Assembly: GCA_033085395.1 (NCBI GenBank)
Contig: JANQBS010000220.1
Coordinates: 1-64,000, forward strand
DNA: 64,000 bases
Origin: Xanthoparmelia taractica
Taxonomy: Eukaryota > Ascomycota > Lecanoromycetes > Lecanorales > Parmeliaceae
Direction: 5' to 3'
The notes under the pieces were generated by a model, which saw only the letters and a list, made by a program, of their open reading frames with translations, did not search any database and was not told the origin of the DNA. The translations under genes and the position numbers were made by a program. Of this stretch, positions 1-12,029 are shown one piece after another (position 1 is the stretch's first letter; each line of letters begins with the position of its first letter).

Positions 1-1197
1 CGATCTAGAATATTATCTCTCTCTTTAATAATTAAAAAGATCTTATCTATTATATAATTAAAATAAATACTTTTTTACTAAAAATAATTATATACTTTAC
101 TTTACTTTCTTATCTTCTATATCTTTTTATAACGAATTATTATTCTTTTTAACGTAGATTATTATTTTAAAATAAATCTCAAGTCGAAGACGCAAAGTAA
201 CGATATTATTATATACGTTTTATATAATTCTATTCTAAATATTAGCTTAAAAGAATTAATAATTAAAATAATAATTATAAAGATAAATAAATATTATCTA
301 AAGTTGACTTCTTGCTAACGAAGAATTTTAATATATATTTCTCGCTATAAGTTTAAAGTAATCGCGAATTCATTAATCTTTTTATAAATATAAATACGAT
401 AATTCTTAATAATATTATTAACTTTCTTTACGCGTTTTAGTTTCTTTTTCTTAAAAATAAAAGTATCGAGTCTCGTTTTTAAGCGTTTAATATTAAGGTT
501 TTCGCTAAGATCTTAAATAACTTTACGCTTTAATTAATTATCTTTAGATCGATTAATTACGTTATAACGTAAAATCTTAAACTCGAGATTATTAAATTTT
601 ATATTAAAGAGCGAAAAGTACGTTTAAAAATTTAATTATTCTTCTTTTTTAATAATTAAAAAAAAGATTAATAAAGAAATATAAAGATAAAAAAAGTAAT
701 TACTTCTATAAGATCGATGCTCTATAAATTACGATTTAACTAAGAATTATTAATTATATACTCTCTATTAAAATAGAAATATACTAAATATCTTTAATTA
801 TATTAATAATAAAAACGCGTCTTAAATATTAGAACGAAAGAAAGATACGATAAATAAGAATTATTAAAGGGAAAAGTTTAAGGAGAGAATTATTTAGATA
901 CTAGTATTTATTATTAAAAAAATTATTAAGAAGAAAATCGATTAAGTATTAATTTCTACTATTTACTTAATATAGAAAGATTATCGAGAACCCTACGTGT
1001 TAGCGTTTAAATCAATAAAATTTTAATACGCTTAAGTAATTACTAGAATAATTACTAGAATTAATTATAAGATAAATTTTTTCTTATAGAATCTTAATAC
1101 TTATAATAAGAGTATTCTTCTCCCGCTTTCCGATTAAAAAATAAATTAATTCTAATATTATTGCGATAGATATCTAAAAGCATTAACAAATAATATT
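1..1197. repeat. RIP-scarred AT-rich tract, origin not recognised
   Basis: Very AT-rich sequence with many TpA and few CpA/TpG dinucleotides and no open frame of useful length. It looks like decayed transposon sequence cut by the window edge. I could not assign it to a family. Confidence 0.6.
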
Positions 1198-1199
1198 TA

Positions 1200-1480
1200 C
1201 GGGTCGGAAAGGTGTGGTATTTGTTTAACATAGTGGTTTTCAACTTTTTTTAACTTTTTTTTAACTTTTTTTAAAAAATTATATCTTTTTAATCTTTTTA
1301 TAAAATTTTATAATTATATAAGCGTTCGCTTAAGCTTTTTACGTATTTTTGGAATATAAAAAATATTACGTAATATATTTATTAAAAACCCAATGGGAGT
1401 ATGGGATATTCTATATCTTTCGATATGATATTCGAAAAACTAATCCCATACCATCAAATATACCACACCTTTCCGACTCG
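1200..1480 (+). mobile_element. MITE family A, copy 1 (281 bp, TA-flanked)
   Basis: The element starts cgggtcggaaaggtgtggta and ends with the near-perfect inverse, ...ataccacacctttccgactcg; a TA dinucleotide sits on each side (1198-1199 and 1481-1482). The inside is AT-rich, contains repeated ctttttttaa blocks and encodes no protein. A second copy lies inverted at 52299-52570. TA duplication and short TIRs fit a Tc1/mariner-type MITE. The first ~14 bases match the ends of the 3.36-kb element at 20715-24073, so both may share a transposase. Confidence 0.9.
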
Positions 1481-1482
1481 TA

Positions 1483-2155
1483 ATAACATTGATTTTATCT
1501 ATAACATCACGTTTTCTAAGATATATTTATCGTGTACTTTTAATTTATTTCCACTCTTTCTTCTATTATCTCTTATTCTTTTAATATTTATTATTCTTCT
1601 ATTATTTATTATTCTTTTACTATTTATCTTATTATCTATCTATCTAGCAAAGTAAGCTATAGCTCGCAAAAGAACTACTACGCGAGGTAATATTTTAAAG
1701 TAGATATATTAAATCTATAAATAAAATATTAAGTATAAAGCTAATACGTAAGTAGACGATAGTATATAAGAATAAAGGAAAGACTAAAGAAATTATAATA
1801 CACGTAGCTAATGTTAGATAATCTTAAGTACAATTAATTACTTCTACGTAGTCTTTAAGTATTTAGTTATTGAAATTAATTAAGAAAAGTAGATTAGCGT
1901 AAGAATTATCGGGTAATAATGCTCGAAAACGTAGATAAAAAGCTAAAAGTAAGTCTAATCTCGAATTTATCTATTTTATTTTATTAATAAATTATAGCTA
2001 TTATTTTACGTAAGATTCGTCGCTATTAGAGAAGATTCGATCTAATAATTTTTAAGCTCTTCTTTTCGCGAGTAATAAGAGAGATCGCGATAATATATAT
2101 AAAGAGAATACGTTTTTCTAGATCGATTATTGAGGTTATTTATAAGTTAACGAAA
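1483..2155. repeat. RIP-scarred AT-rich tract
   Basis: AT-rich, no usable open frame. It may be interior of the long-TIR element whose right end follows, but no match to the interior of the copy at 20715-24073 was evident by eye. Confidence 0.5.
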
Positions 2156-2881
2156 GCTTTTCTTTATTATATATTCGAAGATATTAATCTTTATATTATT
2201 TATACGAAGCGTGTAACTTTAATAGCTAAGAATATATAACTATAAAGAATAATCGTAAATTCTTTTCATGATGCGAAGAAAGAAGAGAGGAATTTACTAT
2301 CGTAGAATAAATAGTAGATTACTATTATAATTAGCGTGCTAGTAATTCTTCTAATAATTAAATAAATTAAATACACTAATAGCAATAGAAATAGCTTATT
2401 AAGCCCTAGATAATTACGAAGATCTTTCGCAACACGATATTAAATGCGATAATAAGCTTAGCTTAATAACGTGATAATAAAGTGAAATAATAGTAATAGC
2501 GATAGTAAAGTGAAGTAATAATTAGAATAATAACTAGAATACTTAATAACGTGATGATAAAGTAAAGTAATAACTAGAATAATGACTAGAATACTTAATA
2601 ACGTAATGGTGAAGTAAAGTAATGACTAGAATAATAACTAGAATACGTTCGCATAATTCTATATAGAGTAACTTCTCCTATATATAGTATATTTCTCATA
2701 TCCCTACATATAACATGGGATACCCCTGCATATACCAGAAATTTCCCAGACCATTTCATGATACCAGCACGTCTCCCAGACCATCCCATAAAAATCAAAT
2801 AATATAATCTCAATATTATACCATATTATAATATGGTATCGACACTTCATATCCCAGACCATCCCAGACCTTTTCGACTCG
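2156..2881 (-). mobile_element. Right-end fragment of long-TIR element (family of 20715-24073)
   Basis: From the block beginning tctttattatatattcgaag to the terminal ...gaccttttcgactcg, this follows the right arm of the 3.36-kb element (23451-24073) with scattered transitions. Shared landmarks are the tandem gtgaagt/gactagaataat stretch, the ccatatta/taatatgg palindrome and the doubled cccagaccatccca. It ends at a TA (2882-2883) inside Gypsy reverse-transcriptase sequence, so it inserted into that retroelement. No matching left end was found. Confidence 0.8.
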
Positions 2882-2883
2882 TA

Positions 2884-4791
2884 CTTATAGATTCGAGTTA
2901 TTATTTTATTAATTAGAGAAAGCGAATAGGGATTCTTCTTTATTAGCTAGTTTAGCTTTCGGAAATCGACGTAGAAACGTAGACTATCGTCTTCCTTCTT
3001 AGCGAATAGAATAGAGATAGCGTATAATACGTTAGACGAGGCGATAAAGCCTTTATAAAGATAATTTATAATATAGCGTTTGATCTTAATAAGCTATTCG
3101 TTAATTATCTTCCGAAGAGGTCTAAAGACTAGAGTATTTAAATCGATTAGCTCGATCTTATAATCGATACTAGACCTTCTTTCGAGTAGCATATCGAAGT
3201 CTCTGCGAGAGAAGAGAGGCGAGAATTCTTAATATTATATAAAAAGCTTCGTCTTTACTAACTTCTTATCGACACGGTACTTAGCTTCTAGCGCTTTCGA
3301 AGAAGAGAGACTTTCGTCTATCGCGGCGAGTTCAATCTAAAAGTAATCCTTTTATTTTATAGCTCTGCGATTCATCTCGTCATCGAAGTTATAAATTAAG
3401 GTAACGAAGATATCTATGTTTAAAAGCCTCCTAGATCTCTTTCTACTCAGGTAGAAATACGTTATTACAATCGCGGAAATCGGAGCGATGTCGATCTTGT
3501 AAGATATGATAATTCTAGGGCGTCGAGTTCTTATCGATGAGGGCTTTAGATTTAACTTCTAATCGAGGAGAGTATCTTTTATTTTAGCGAGGCGCTTTTA
3601 AAGATCTCGTTAAAAGATAGATAATCTCGTTTTTCCTTATCGAGTAAGGGAAGTCAAAGTCGAGGAGGTATCGATTTGATTATTCTAAAGCTTAGAGTCT
3701 ATCGAGGCGAGTTTTATTTAATTACGACGGTATCTATCGACTTCTAAGAGGGCGTTCCTGCGCTTTCTATTCTGCTAATAACTTAGTAGAATAGACTTAT
3801 TAAGTAAAGTTTTAGAGAGAAGTATTCTCTTATCGAAGTACTATTAAATAGCTATATTGGTAGACTATTCGAGATAGTTCTTTCCTCTAGTATATATCTA
3901 TTTAATATTATAATGCTTCAAGAATATACGATTAATAAGAACGTCGATGTAATCTAAGTTAATAATAAGAAATAAGAAGTTAATTCGACGATCGTTAATC
4001 GTAAGAGTAAAAAGAAGAGCGACGATAATAAAAGAACCGCTCTAATTATTATAGTTAGTTAAGACGATTAACTTAGAAAGCTTAATAAAGCTAATATTAA
4101 AAGACTGAGAAAGACGAAAGGCGAGGGTACGCGTTAGTTACTTATTCTAAGAATATCACGAGAATTCGAGTTTGAATTTATAATAGCGTGACCTGAAACA
4201 TGTACTATAGATTTACGCTGTGCGTTCTAAGCTCTTGTTATTCTAGTAGAGAAATTATAAATTAAATATGTTATTTAATAGTAGGCTCACTATATGTTGC
4301 CGACGTGCTTAGTGAAGAGATCGCGCGATTTTAACTACCCTTGTAGCAGGCTCACTATTCGATATTCGATTGCCTTTATAGTAGGCTTACTATTTGACGA
4401 TTGATTATCGACATGCTCAATAAAGAGGTCGAGATTAACTACCTTTGTAATAGGTTCACTATGTCGACGTGCTTAATAAAGAGATCGAGATTGACTATCT
4501 TTGTAGTAGACTTATTATTCGGTATTCGGCTAATGTCTAGACCGAGACCTCTTTATCTTTTATTTAGACTCGCTGATAGACTCACGAGCTATTAACTAAT
4601 TTCTTTTTTATTCGTTCGTTATACGAAAGAATTTAGCTTCTTCTAAAACACTAATCTTCGATTAGTAGATATCTACTTGTTAAATAGATAGATAGATAGC
4701 TCGAAGACTTAATCTTAATCCTAGTCTTAGTCGAAAAAGAACGAGTGAGATTTAACGCTTTATAGCGAAATAATATATTAATTCTTTTTTA
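2884..4791 (-). mobile_element. Gypsy retrotransposon, protease/RT part, RIP-inactivated
   Basis: Read on the minus strand, 3360-2884 encodes the protease-RT linker and the start of the reverse transcriptase: a DYKIELI block (usual DHKIEL), then YLYKGFIASS, then SLRFYVDFRKLN (usual SLRFCVDYRKLN). Several stops derive from Gln/Trp codons. The frame is cut at 2884 by the long-TIR element. The LTR lies at its right (4792-5046), so the element runs right to left. The 3200-4180 part is presumed gag/protease, and a repeat block lies at 4265-4530. Confidence 0.8.
4265..4530. repeat. Short tandem-like repeats (gtaggctcactat units)
   Basis: The phrase gtaggctcactat and variants recurs about five times. 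Between copies there is often a block like cgacgtgcttaataaagag followed by atcgagattgactacctttgta. Spacing is irregular (about 35-70 bp). The tract is less AT-rich than its surroundings and sits near the 5' side of the Gypsy element. Confidence 0.65.
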
Positions 4792-5046
4792 TATTACGGC
4801 TAGTCTTAAGGTAATCGTAGAAAGAAGACGCTTAAAAGAGAACTACTCGCGATTAGAATTTAAATAAAAGATTACGCTAAATATTTAGAAAAAAGAATAA
4901 GGAAAGAAAAGAGAAGTTCTAAGATTTCGAGAATTTATTTCCTCTAGCTCGCTAATTAAGCACCGTGGCCTAGTTCTAAAAAGGGAAAGCTTAGGCAATC
5001 ACATATTCGCACCTATCCGAACCAACCCGAGCCCGATCGTAATATC
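4792..5046 (-). repeat. Gypsy LTR, reverse orientation
   Basis: Reverse complement of this segment matches the LTR at 51004-51257: shared blocks include attgcctaagctttccctt, tttttagaactaggcc and tgcttaattagcga, then ...gccgtaata, corresponding to gccgtaaca in the other copy (a CA to TA change). Exact outer border is uncertain by a few bases. Confidence 0.75.
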
Positions 5047-6250
5047 CAATCGACGGATCGCAGCGACGTAGAATTGTAGCGAGAAATCAGTGTGAAACTT
5101 GCAGCAAATAGCCTCTTAAGCAGAGAAGGAAAATCGCGACCCCATGGATCCTTTGATTCATACAAAGAAACCACGATCCGGACGACCTCGTATACTCAAT
5201 AATCGAGATGCACGACGAATAATTAGACATGCCACCAAGAATAAGGTCAATCGGCGGAAGTCATGGCTGGAAATCACACGCGAATGTGGATATTCAGCTA
5301 ACTTAACTATAATCAATGGTTGCTTCGTCCTACATGGCTATGGACGGTTTCTACCTAGATTCAAGCCTTCGTTGTCTCCGGAAATAAAGGCGTAAAGGCT
5401 TACATTTAGTGAAGAATAACTAGAGAAGCTCCTGGGAAAGGAGTATCTCATTGTATATATAGACGAGACAGCCGTTCGTGTAGGGGAATCCCGTGGATAG
5501 CTATAGGTGACGAGACGTATAGACGAGGTCTGGCATAAGGATTGTATTGACGTACGGTACCGTGACTATACGGAGCTGATGTTCTAGGCCTGTTATACGT
5601 CAGAGTTGAAGGGGCCATCGTATATGTTTGGAAAGGAGACTGGTATGGAGAAGAATCAGGCCCATCAAGACCTCCAAGCTCGAAATGCCGACTATCACGC
5701 TCAACAACAGGTCATAAAGGAGTATTTCCTAGCTGAACAGAAGAAGAAACCCGCAAGTCGACGTCTTAAACGAATTCCAAAGCCTGATGGTGTGTTGTAT
5801 GAGCAGAATAAGATTTCTCAGGGAGGCATTGACTGGTACCGCTATTAAACATACGTGTTACTCCCACGATTGATACCATTCATTCATGAAGTTATTGCTA
5901 AGTACGGCGAGTGCTTTCTGGTTCAAGATAGGGCTCCGGCGCACAATGCCTGGCAGCATGAAGATCTTCTCAATATTCCAGGCCTGACAGTCCTCCCATG
6001 GCCTGGGAATCTCCGGATTTGAATCAGATTGAGCCATGCTGGTACCATCTTAAGCGGAAGGTTTCAAAGCTTCCGTATCGCCCGAAGACTAAGGAGCCCA
6101 CAATTGAAGCATTTGATCGGGTTTGGGAGCAATTAGACTAGAAGAGAATAGGGGGTTGGTGTAGTTAAATATGCGCTCGGATGGAGCGTATAACAGTAGC
6201 GAAAGGAGGGAATCAATTTCATGGCTAATATAAGTATCGTATACATCTAT
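5047..6250 (+). pseudogene. Tc1-like (DD34E) transposase, broken
   Basis: The N-terminal part (from ATG 5144) has a basic HTH region (KPRSGRPRILNNRDARR). The catalytic part reads LVQDRAPAHNAWQHEDLL then, after a one-base frameshift near 6010, SPDLNQIEPCWYHLK. Counting across the shift, 34 residues separate the second Asp from the Glu, the Tc1 DD34E spacing. Stops interrupt the middle (for example GTGGATAGCTATAGG around 5490). GC content is nearly normal, so RIP damage is light and small indels matter more. Terminal inverted repeats were not recognised. It abuts the Gypsy LTR on its left. Confidence 0.85.
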
Positions 6251-7842
6251 AGACTTATAATTTCAAGTCTTAGATCATTTGGATGTATGACTGTTGAATA
6301 ATAATGCTTTGAATGCAGCGGGGAAGATTTTAATTTTCGGGTGCGGGTAGACTTGCCGAAAACTCTGTTGTACAACTCGAGTATATATAGGAGAATTTAA
6401 ATAGCCTAGTGTAAGAGTATATTGCGACGATTCTTCGAAACCTTCTAACTCGCCTAATAGGGGTATAGAGTTATCCTCTACTATTAAAGAGATAAATACT
6501 AGTTCTTCTAGTAAAGGTATAGAGTTATTCTTTAGATTATTCGAAATATCGTTAGTACTGGCGTTACTATTATTATCTTAATTATTATTCTTATCGCTAG
6601 TATCGCTAGATATATCGATTATTATCTTTTTATTATCTATTCTCTAATTGAGACGCTCGCGATCGCGATTATAATACTTCGTCTTTCGAAGTAACTATTC
6701 TTTTATTTCTTTACTAAGATTCTTCTTATTCTAATACAACTATATTATTAAATTCTAATCGTCTATCGTCCTAATCTAATTATTCGATTATACTTTATAA
6801 TCGTAGTCTACTTTCTTCTCTCTTTTAATCTAACTATATCTTATATTAAAAAGGTTCTTTATATAGCGATCGACGCTTTTATATAAACGTTTAAATATCT
6901 TTTTAAATTATTCTCGTACTCTATACTAAAAGCGCCGTATAGATTCTATTCTATATCTAGTATAATACTTTAGAGCGATATCTATTATCAAAATATTATC
7001 CTCCTAGGTTAATCGTGACCCTACTATAAGATATTAATCGAGCTATCGTTTTAGACGACGTTTCTTTAGTATAGAATATATAGCTAAATTATTTACTAAC
7101 TCCCTACTATCCTTCTTCTTATTCTTTTAATCTAACGATATATATTTCTTCTCTTTATTCTTCTTCTACTTCTTAGGACTAATCCTCTAAAAAGACGTTT
7201 ATTCGTATAATTCCCTTTTTTCTCGCTTGCGGGAAGTATTAGTTAGGCGTTATATAATAGTCTAATTATTCGACTAGTTAGAGTCGCCTTTATAGCGTTT
7301 TAGATATATATTAGAATTAGATAGAAGTATACTGGGTTATAATTTTATTAGATAGATTATTAAAGCGGCGCGTTAGTACTTCGATATAGCGTCAAGAGGT
7401 ATATTTAATATAGATTGACTCGCTAACGGGATGCTAGAGATAGCGATATCGGATAATACTAAAGTGTTGCCTCTAGGCCGAGACCTCTTTAGATGTCTTA
7501 TATCTAGTATATTAGCACTAGTAGAAACGTTCTTTCGCTTAGCCATTATATAGAAGACGAGAGGTATATATAGAGATATAAGAAAGCTATATACGTTTTT
7601 CTACTATTAAGGGCACGTTTATTTAAGTAGCTATACTAAGGCCTAATAGGGTAACCGGGCTTTTGAATCACTATTTTATAAGATAAATTAGTGGTTTATA
7701 ATATAGACCCTTAATTAGACTAATAATTGCTATATATAATTAGAATGCTAGGTTTTTGCCTTTTTTGGCTTTAAATCATCCTTTTAAATTAGGCTGCTAA
7801 ACCTCCCTAATATACCTTTGGCATAAGCACCGCCTTGGATCT
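6251..7842. repeat. RIP-scarred AT-rich tract with a decayed minus-strand frame
   Basis: AT-rich with TpA excess. On the minus strand a readable start is seen at ATG 7545 (MAKRKNVSTSANILDIRHLK), rich in Ser/Thr/Arg/Lys, and the frame can be followed with many TAG/TAA interruptions to about 6400. I do not recognise a family; a transposon-borne gene is likely. On the plus side of 6360 the phrase tgttgtacaactcgag could be an LTR terminus. Confidence 0.5.
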
Positions 7843-8011
7843 TTATTGGGTCCGCATATAGTATGGAGCTGGACTCGTCGCTCTTGAAGAGGCTACTTTA
7901 GCTGACGTGGAAGGTCTTGAAGGTTTTGCAATACTTTGAGAGTTGCACCATTGAAGATTAGTCATCATAGAGTCTTGATACTTTAATACGCAAGAAAATT
8001 TCGTCTCAGGA

Positions 8012-10339
8012 CTAGATATTGCCAAGCGTGAGCGCATTTTGACTTGCAATAACGGTGACATGTTGCTGTTCGCTGAGAACTGCCACCTGTACGCAGCATA
8101 ATATACACTCGTCACGTTGGACGAGGGGATTTTCCATGTTCGTCAAGGCAAGAAGGCCTGTGACGATATTCCCATGGATCAGAGACAGCTCCTTCTCAGC
8201 CACTTTTTGGCAACAGTAGGGGTCGCCAGACCGTTGGCTAGTAATTGCGGCCTCCCAAATCTCTTTGGCATACGGTGTCGGAGAGCAACCGTCTTTTCTT
8301 CGGCAAGGAATCAGTCCCTCATATTTGGACATCGCCTGCACAGCCCTGGCTGGTCCAACAGCATCGCGGATACTCCCATCCTTAGAAATGCCGAATTCAA
8401 TGCTGAGAGCCACTTCTGATCTTGCACTGACTGCTTCCGAGACCAAGACTTCGATACGGCCATTATGACTATCATTAAGGGCACTCAGCCCTTGTGAGGA
8501 GTGGTCTCGGCCTCTGGGAACCCCACTATACAAGGGATTTAGATCGCCACAGTCCTTCAGCAAGTCATAAGCTCTACCGAGATACTCTAGTCGTCCTGGT
8601 AAGACGTGTACTCGAGCTGCCCAAGCTGCCCTAAGCGTAGGCTTAGTGAGCACATCCAAGAAGTAGCACAAGCCATTCACTGCATAAGCGGAGACAACGT
8701 CTTTGGGTTGATGCACAGCAATAGGTCTCCTGCCGCCAAAAATGATCTCTGCAGCGTGCAACAACACATATCGATCTGCAAACGAATCGTGGCCAAGTTG
8801 CCCGTCGATGATATTTTCAACACTGTTCAACTGCCAAGGATTAGAGAGCACGTCATACACAAATTCGAGCCCGGCTCGCATGGGGTGTAGCTCAGTGATA
8901 ATTCCAGAGAGGTACCGGGCGACTCGAATGATCGTGCAAGCTTGGATGACCAGACAGTACGGTGGTGGATTCGGAATACATTCTTCCTCCTCGGTCTTTG
9001 TTCCGTCTGCCTGGACGAAGTGGCGGCAGATCTTTTGGCATCCGCATCCTGTGGCGAGAGACATTGCCTGCGCCTCATAGTTGGCGACTGCATCTCGAAC
9101 AGATTTTCGGAATCCTGAATATGTTGCATCGCGAATTCCTTGAAGCTCTGGGAACCGAGCCAGTATGAAATGAATATAAGAGGAGCCATAGCTCTGTGGG
9201 TAATAAGACCGGCAGTTTATGAGCCACTCTCGTGGAACTTCCTTGTCTGCTTCATATATTGCCTGAAATATCCGAGCAGCGCTTCCAATCATGCTACCAA
9301 AGGCCTGTTTCATCATCATCAGTTTCCTGAAATCTGAATCGAATGTGTTCTCCAGAGCTTCTTCCCATGGCACACGGCCGCTTAGAGCGACTTCCATCGG
9401 AGCTCCATCCTCCTGCTTGATAAGCTGCGTTGCGTCCGGTAAGCGGTACACATGGCCCACACATTGGATGCTGTCTTCCGGAACGTCTTTTTGGTAGATA
9501 ATGAGCAACTGAGGTTGAAAACTCGACTTGCACTTCTTGTACAGAGTGTCTTGGTTTGGTCCTCCCCGTACCTCCACGTCAAGTCCCAAGAGCCAATCAG
9601 CTATAGTAGCAATTAAGCCGGCATTAGCGCGTCCTATGACTGTCATTTGGTGCAAAATACCCCTAGAAAGCTTTGCCAGACCGAGTAGTGTCTCTGCGAT
9701 ACTCACTTTCGAGGCGATGCCTCGACTTGGTATGCTTCGACCATGATCCGCACGAGTCTGACGTGCAACAACATATCTTTCACCTTCTAAGCGCATAATC
9801 TGCTCAGCATGAATCCCAAAATTGGATCTTGAGACAAGACCAGCGCAGGAGTTCACCAGATTTCGCCACTGCTGCAGCGACGGCGTCGTCTCAAACGGGG
9901 GTTTGCTTGCTTTCGTCATCTCCAAGATGATCTCGGCAGCGAATGGCACCGAATAGCATTCTGCCAGGCAAGCGAACATCGCTGCACATATTCATCCTTG
10001 ATCCGTTGCAGTCAGGATATGAGCAACGTGCTTCACACCGAAACCAAACCACAAAACATTTTGGTATCCTGCTAGGCCCTGACACGCTTGTAAGGCTTTA
10101 TCGAAGCGGTCCCGACCTTCATCACGCCAAAGAAAGCTTCCTCCAATGGCTTGACCGAGAACAATGATGAATGGATCGATACCAGCCGCCGATATTCGAG
10201 AAAGAATCTGTATAGAAGCTGTGAGGCTGTTCTGGCCTAATCCAACCCAATCAAATTGTCCTTGTTGTTGGAAGCCTATCGTGTCGGACGTTGCACTTGA
10301 CCTATGATTAAAGTCTCGAGAGCTAAACTGTATGGGCAT
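8012..10339 (-). pseudogene. Fungal protein of unknown function, 775 codons, one internal TGA
   Basis: The minus-strand ATG at 10339 opens 115 codons (MPIQFSSRDFNHRSSATS...), a TGA stands at 9994-9992, and the same frame then stays open for over 650 codons to the stop at 8012. Reading on in one frame without an indel makes a single nonsense change (for instance CGA to TGA) the simplest account. The product looks soluble, with no clear signal peptide; it has a Cys cluster CGCQKICRH near the middle. I recall related uncharacterised proteins in Pezizomycotina but know no function. GC and codon use are normal, unlike the RIP deserts on both sides. An intron removing the TGA is possible but no good GT...AG pair was seen around it. 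Confidence 0.7.
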
Positions 10340-10890
10340 GATGGTAGCAATTATTGCTTCTTGATTCGTGAGTGAATGTCTTAGTAGTGAAAGAGCGACT
10401 GGTTATGTAGAGCCAAGGCAAGGCGTACTAGAGGCGCGAGGAGTATGAGAACAGTTTTCTCGGACGGCAAAAACCTCGATACGAGGCTGTGATGACGCCT
10501 GATCGGCTTGGAACTTTACGTCTATAACAAACAAACACGGTATATCGGGACACAGATTCTAGCCCAAATGAAATGGCCGATGCCTGTGACAGGCTATACG
10601 CTGACGAAATTGTTATAGATAGACAGGCCAAGGGTGATTTGGCGAGGTGATATTCCCTTACGATGTTCAAAGCTTGGAGCTGATGACAAGGAAGTACGAT
10701 AGGAGAAGGGTTTTGCGACTTGCTTAGCTGCTCCTAAGAGGAAGAAGCATCTAAGACTGCGGTGTGAGTCATATATATTGTGGTGCCTGGCTCTGCTGCG
10801 GCTGTGCAAAGATGCGAGGGTGCTGTGCATCTGATTAATATTGCGCCGAGTGTTGGCCCGCTTCACTTGCCAATAAAGAAGATTCGAGAA
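10340..10890. other. 5' flank of the 8.0-10.3 kb gene
   Basis: GC-normal, without a convincing coding region on either strand; presumably promoter and leader of the minus-strand gene. The sequence turns abruptly AT-rich at about 10900. Confidence 0.5.
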
Positions 10891-12029
10891 CTACTTACTT
10901 TAGATCTTAGATATATTTCATAATTTATATTTATTAGCTAAACTAAATATATATAAATAAATTTTTAAAAGAATTAAAACTTTAATTTATTATATTTATT
11001 TTTTAAAACTATAAATATATATTATTTTATATTATAGTTATATTTAATATATTTAATAAGTTTAATATTATTTATTTAAATAGTAATTAAACTAAATAAA
11101 TTATATCTTATATTTATAAAATAGAAATAAATTTTAATTTTAATAAACTTTTATAATAATAATTAAAGACTTTAAAATAAATATATATATAAAAACGTAT
11201 TTTAAATTTTATTTAGTAATCGAAAAAATATAAAATAATATAAAATGTTAATTTCTCTCTCGTTTTATACTACGATATAGAATATAGCTTTTAAAAATCT
11301 TTTATTCGTAAATATTAGACCTAGCGCTATATACGTCTTAGCGTCGATTACTTATAGATTTAGAATCTATTACGAGATTTATAGTTTAAGATCTTAGCGA
11401 GTTCTTAGCGATTATATATCGTCTTTATATATATTAGAATTTTATATTTCTTAGAAATTAATTCTATTAAAACTTTATATTTAATATATAAATATTTATT
11501 ATAATAATTATACGTTTTTTATATTAATTAGATCGCTTATTAAGCGCTAGTAAATTATTCCCTTATAATTCTAATTTCTTTATCTTTTAAAAAAAGAGAT
11601 CTATTATCGCTATAATATTAAACTCTTTATTAAATTAAAATAGACGTATTTTAAAAAAGCGACGTAGCTTTAATAATAATATCTAAAAGTTTATCTTAGA
11701 GAATTATATAGCTCTAAAGAAATATCTTAAAAACGCTAGAATAGAAAATTATCGTCTAAAATAAAAATATAAAATAGCTATATTATATAACTCGAACTCT
11801 TTTATTATTCTTATCGAAACGATAAAATTTCGTCTCTTATTATATTTTTAGCAAAAATTCTAATTAAAGTAAAAATATTTCGCTTTAAAAGAATATATTT
11901 TTATAAGAATATTAATAAAGAAGAATATTTATATTAATTTCGTAAAATCGAAATTTAATTCTTTATAAGTCTCGAATATCTTATTATCGACTAAATTAAG
12001 ATTATATATTATATATAATTCTTAGAAGA
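10891..12029. repeat. RIP desert, unidentified
   Basis: Extremely AT-rich, almost no CpA or TpG, no open frame. Sharp edges on both sides. No family recognised. Confidence 0.6.

Noticed and set aside
1401..1655. 84-codon plus open frame rich in Leu/Ile/Phe
   Set aside because: It starts inside MITE family A and runs into AT-rich repeat sequence; composition explains it.
1200..2881. A single 1.7-kb TIR element from 1200 to 2881
   Set aside because: The terminus at 1200 pairs with its own inverse at 1480; the end at 2881 belongs to the longer TIR family.
8117..9746. Many plus-strand and alternate minus open frames
   Set aside because: They are shadows of the 8012-10339 minus-strand gene.
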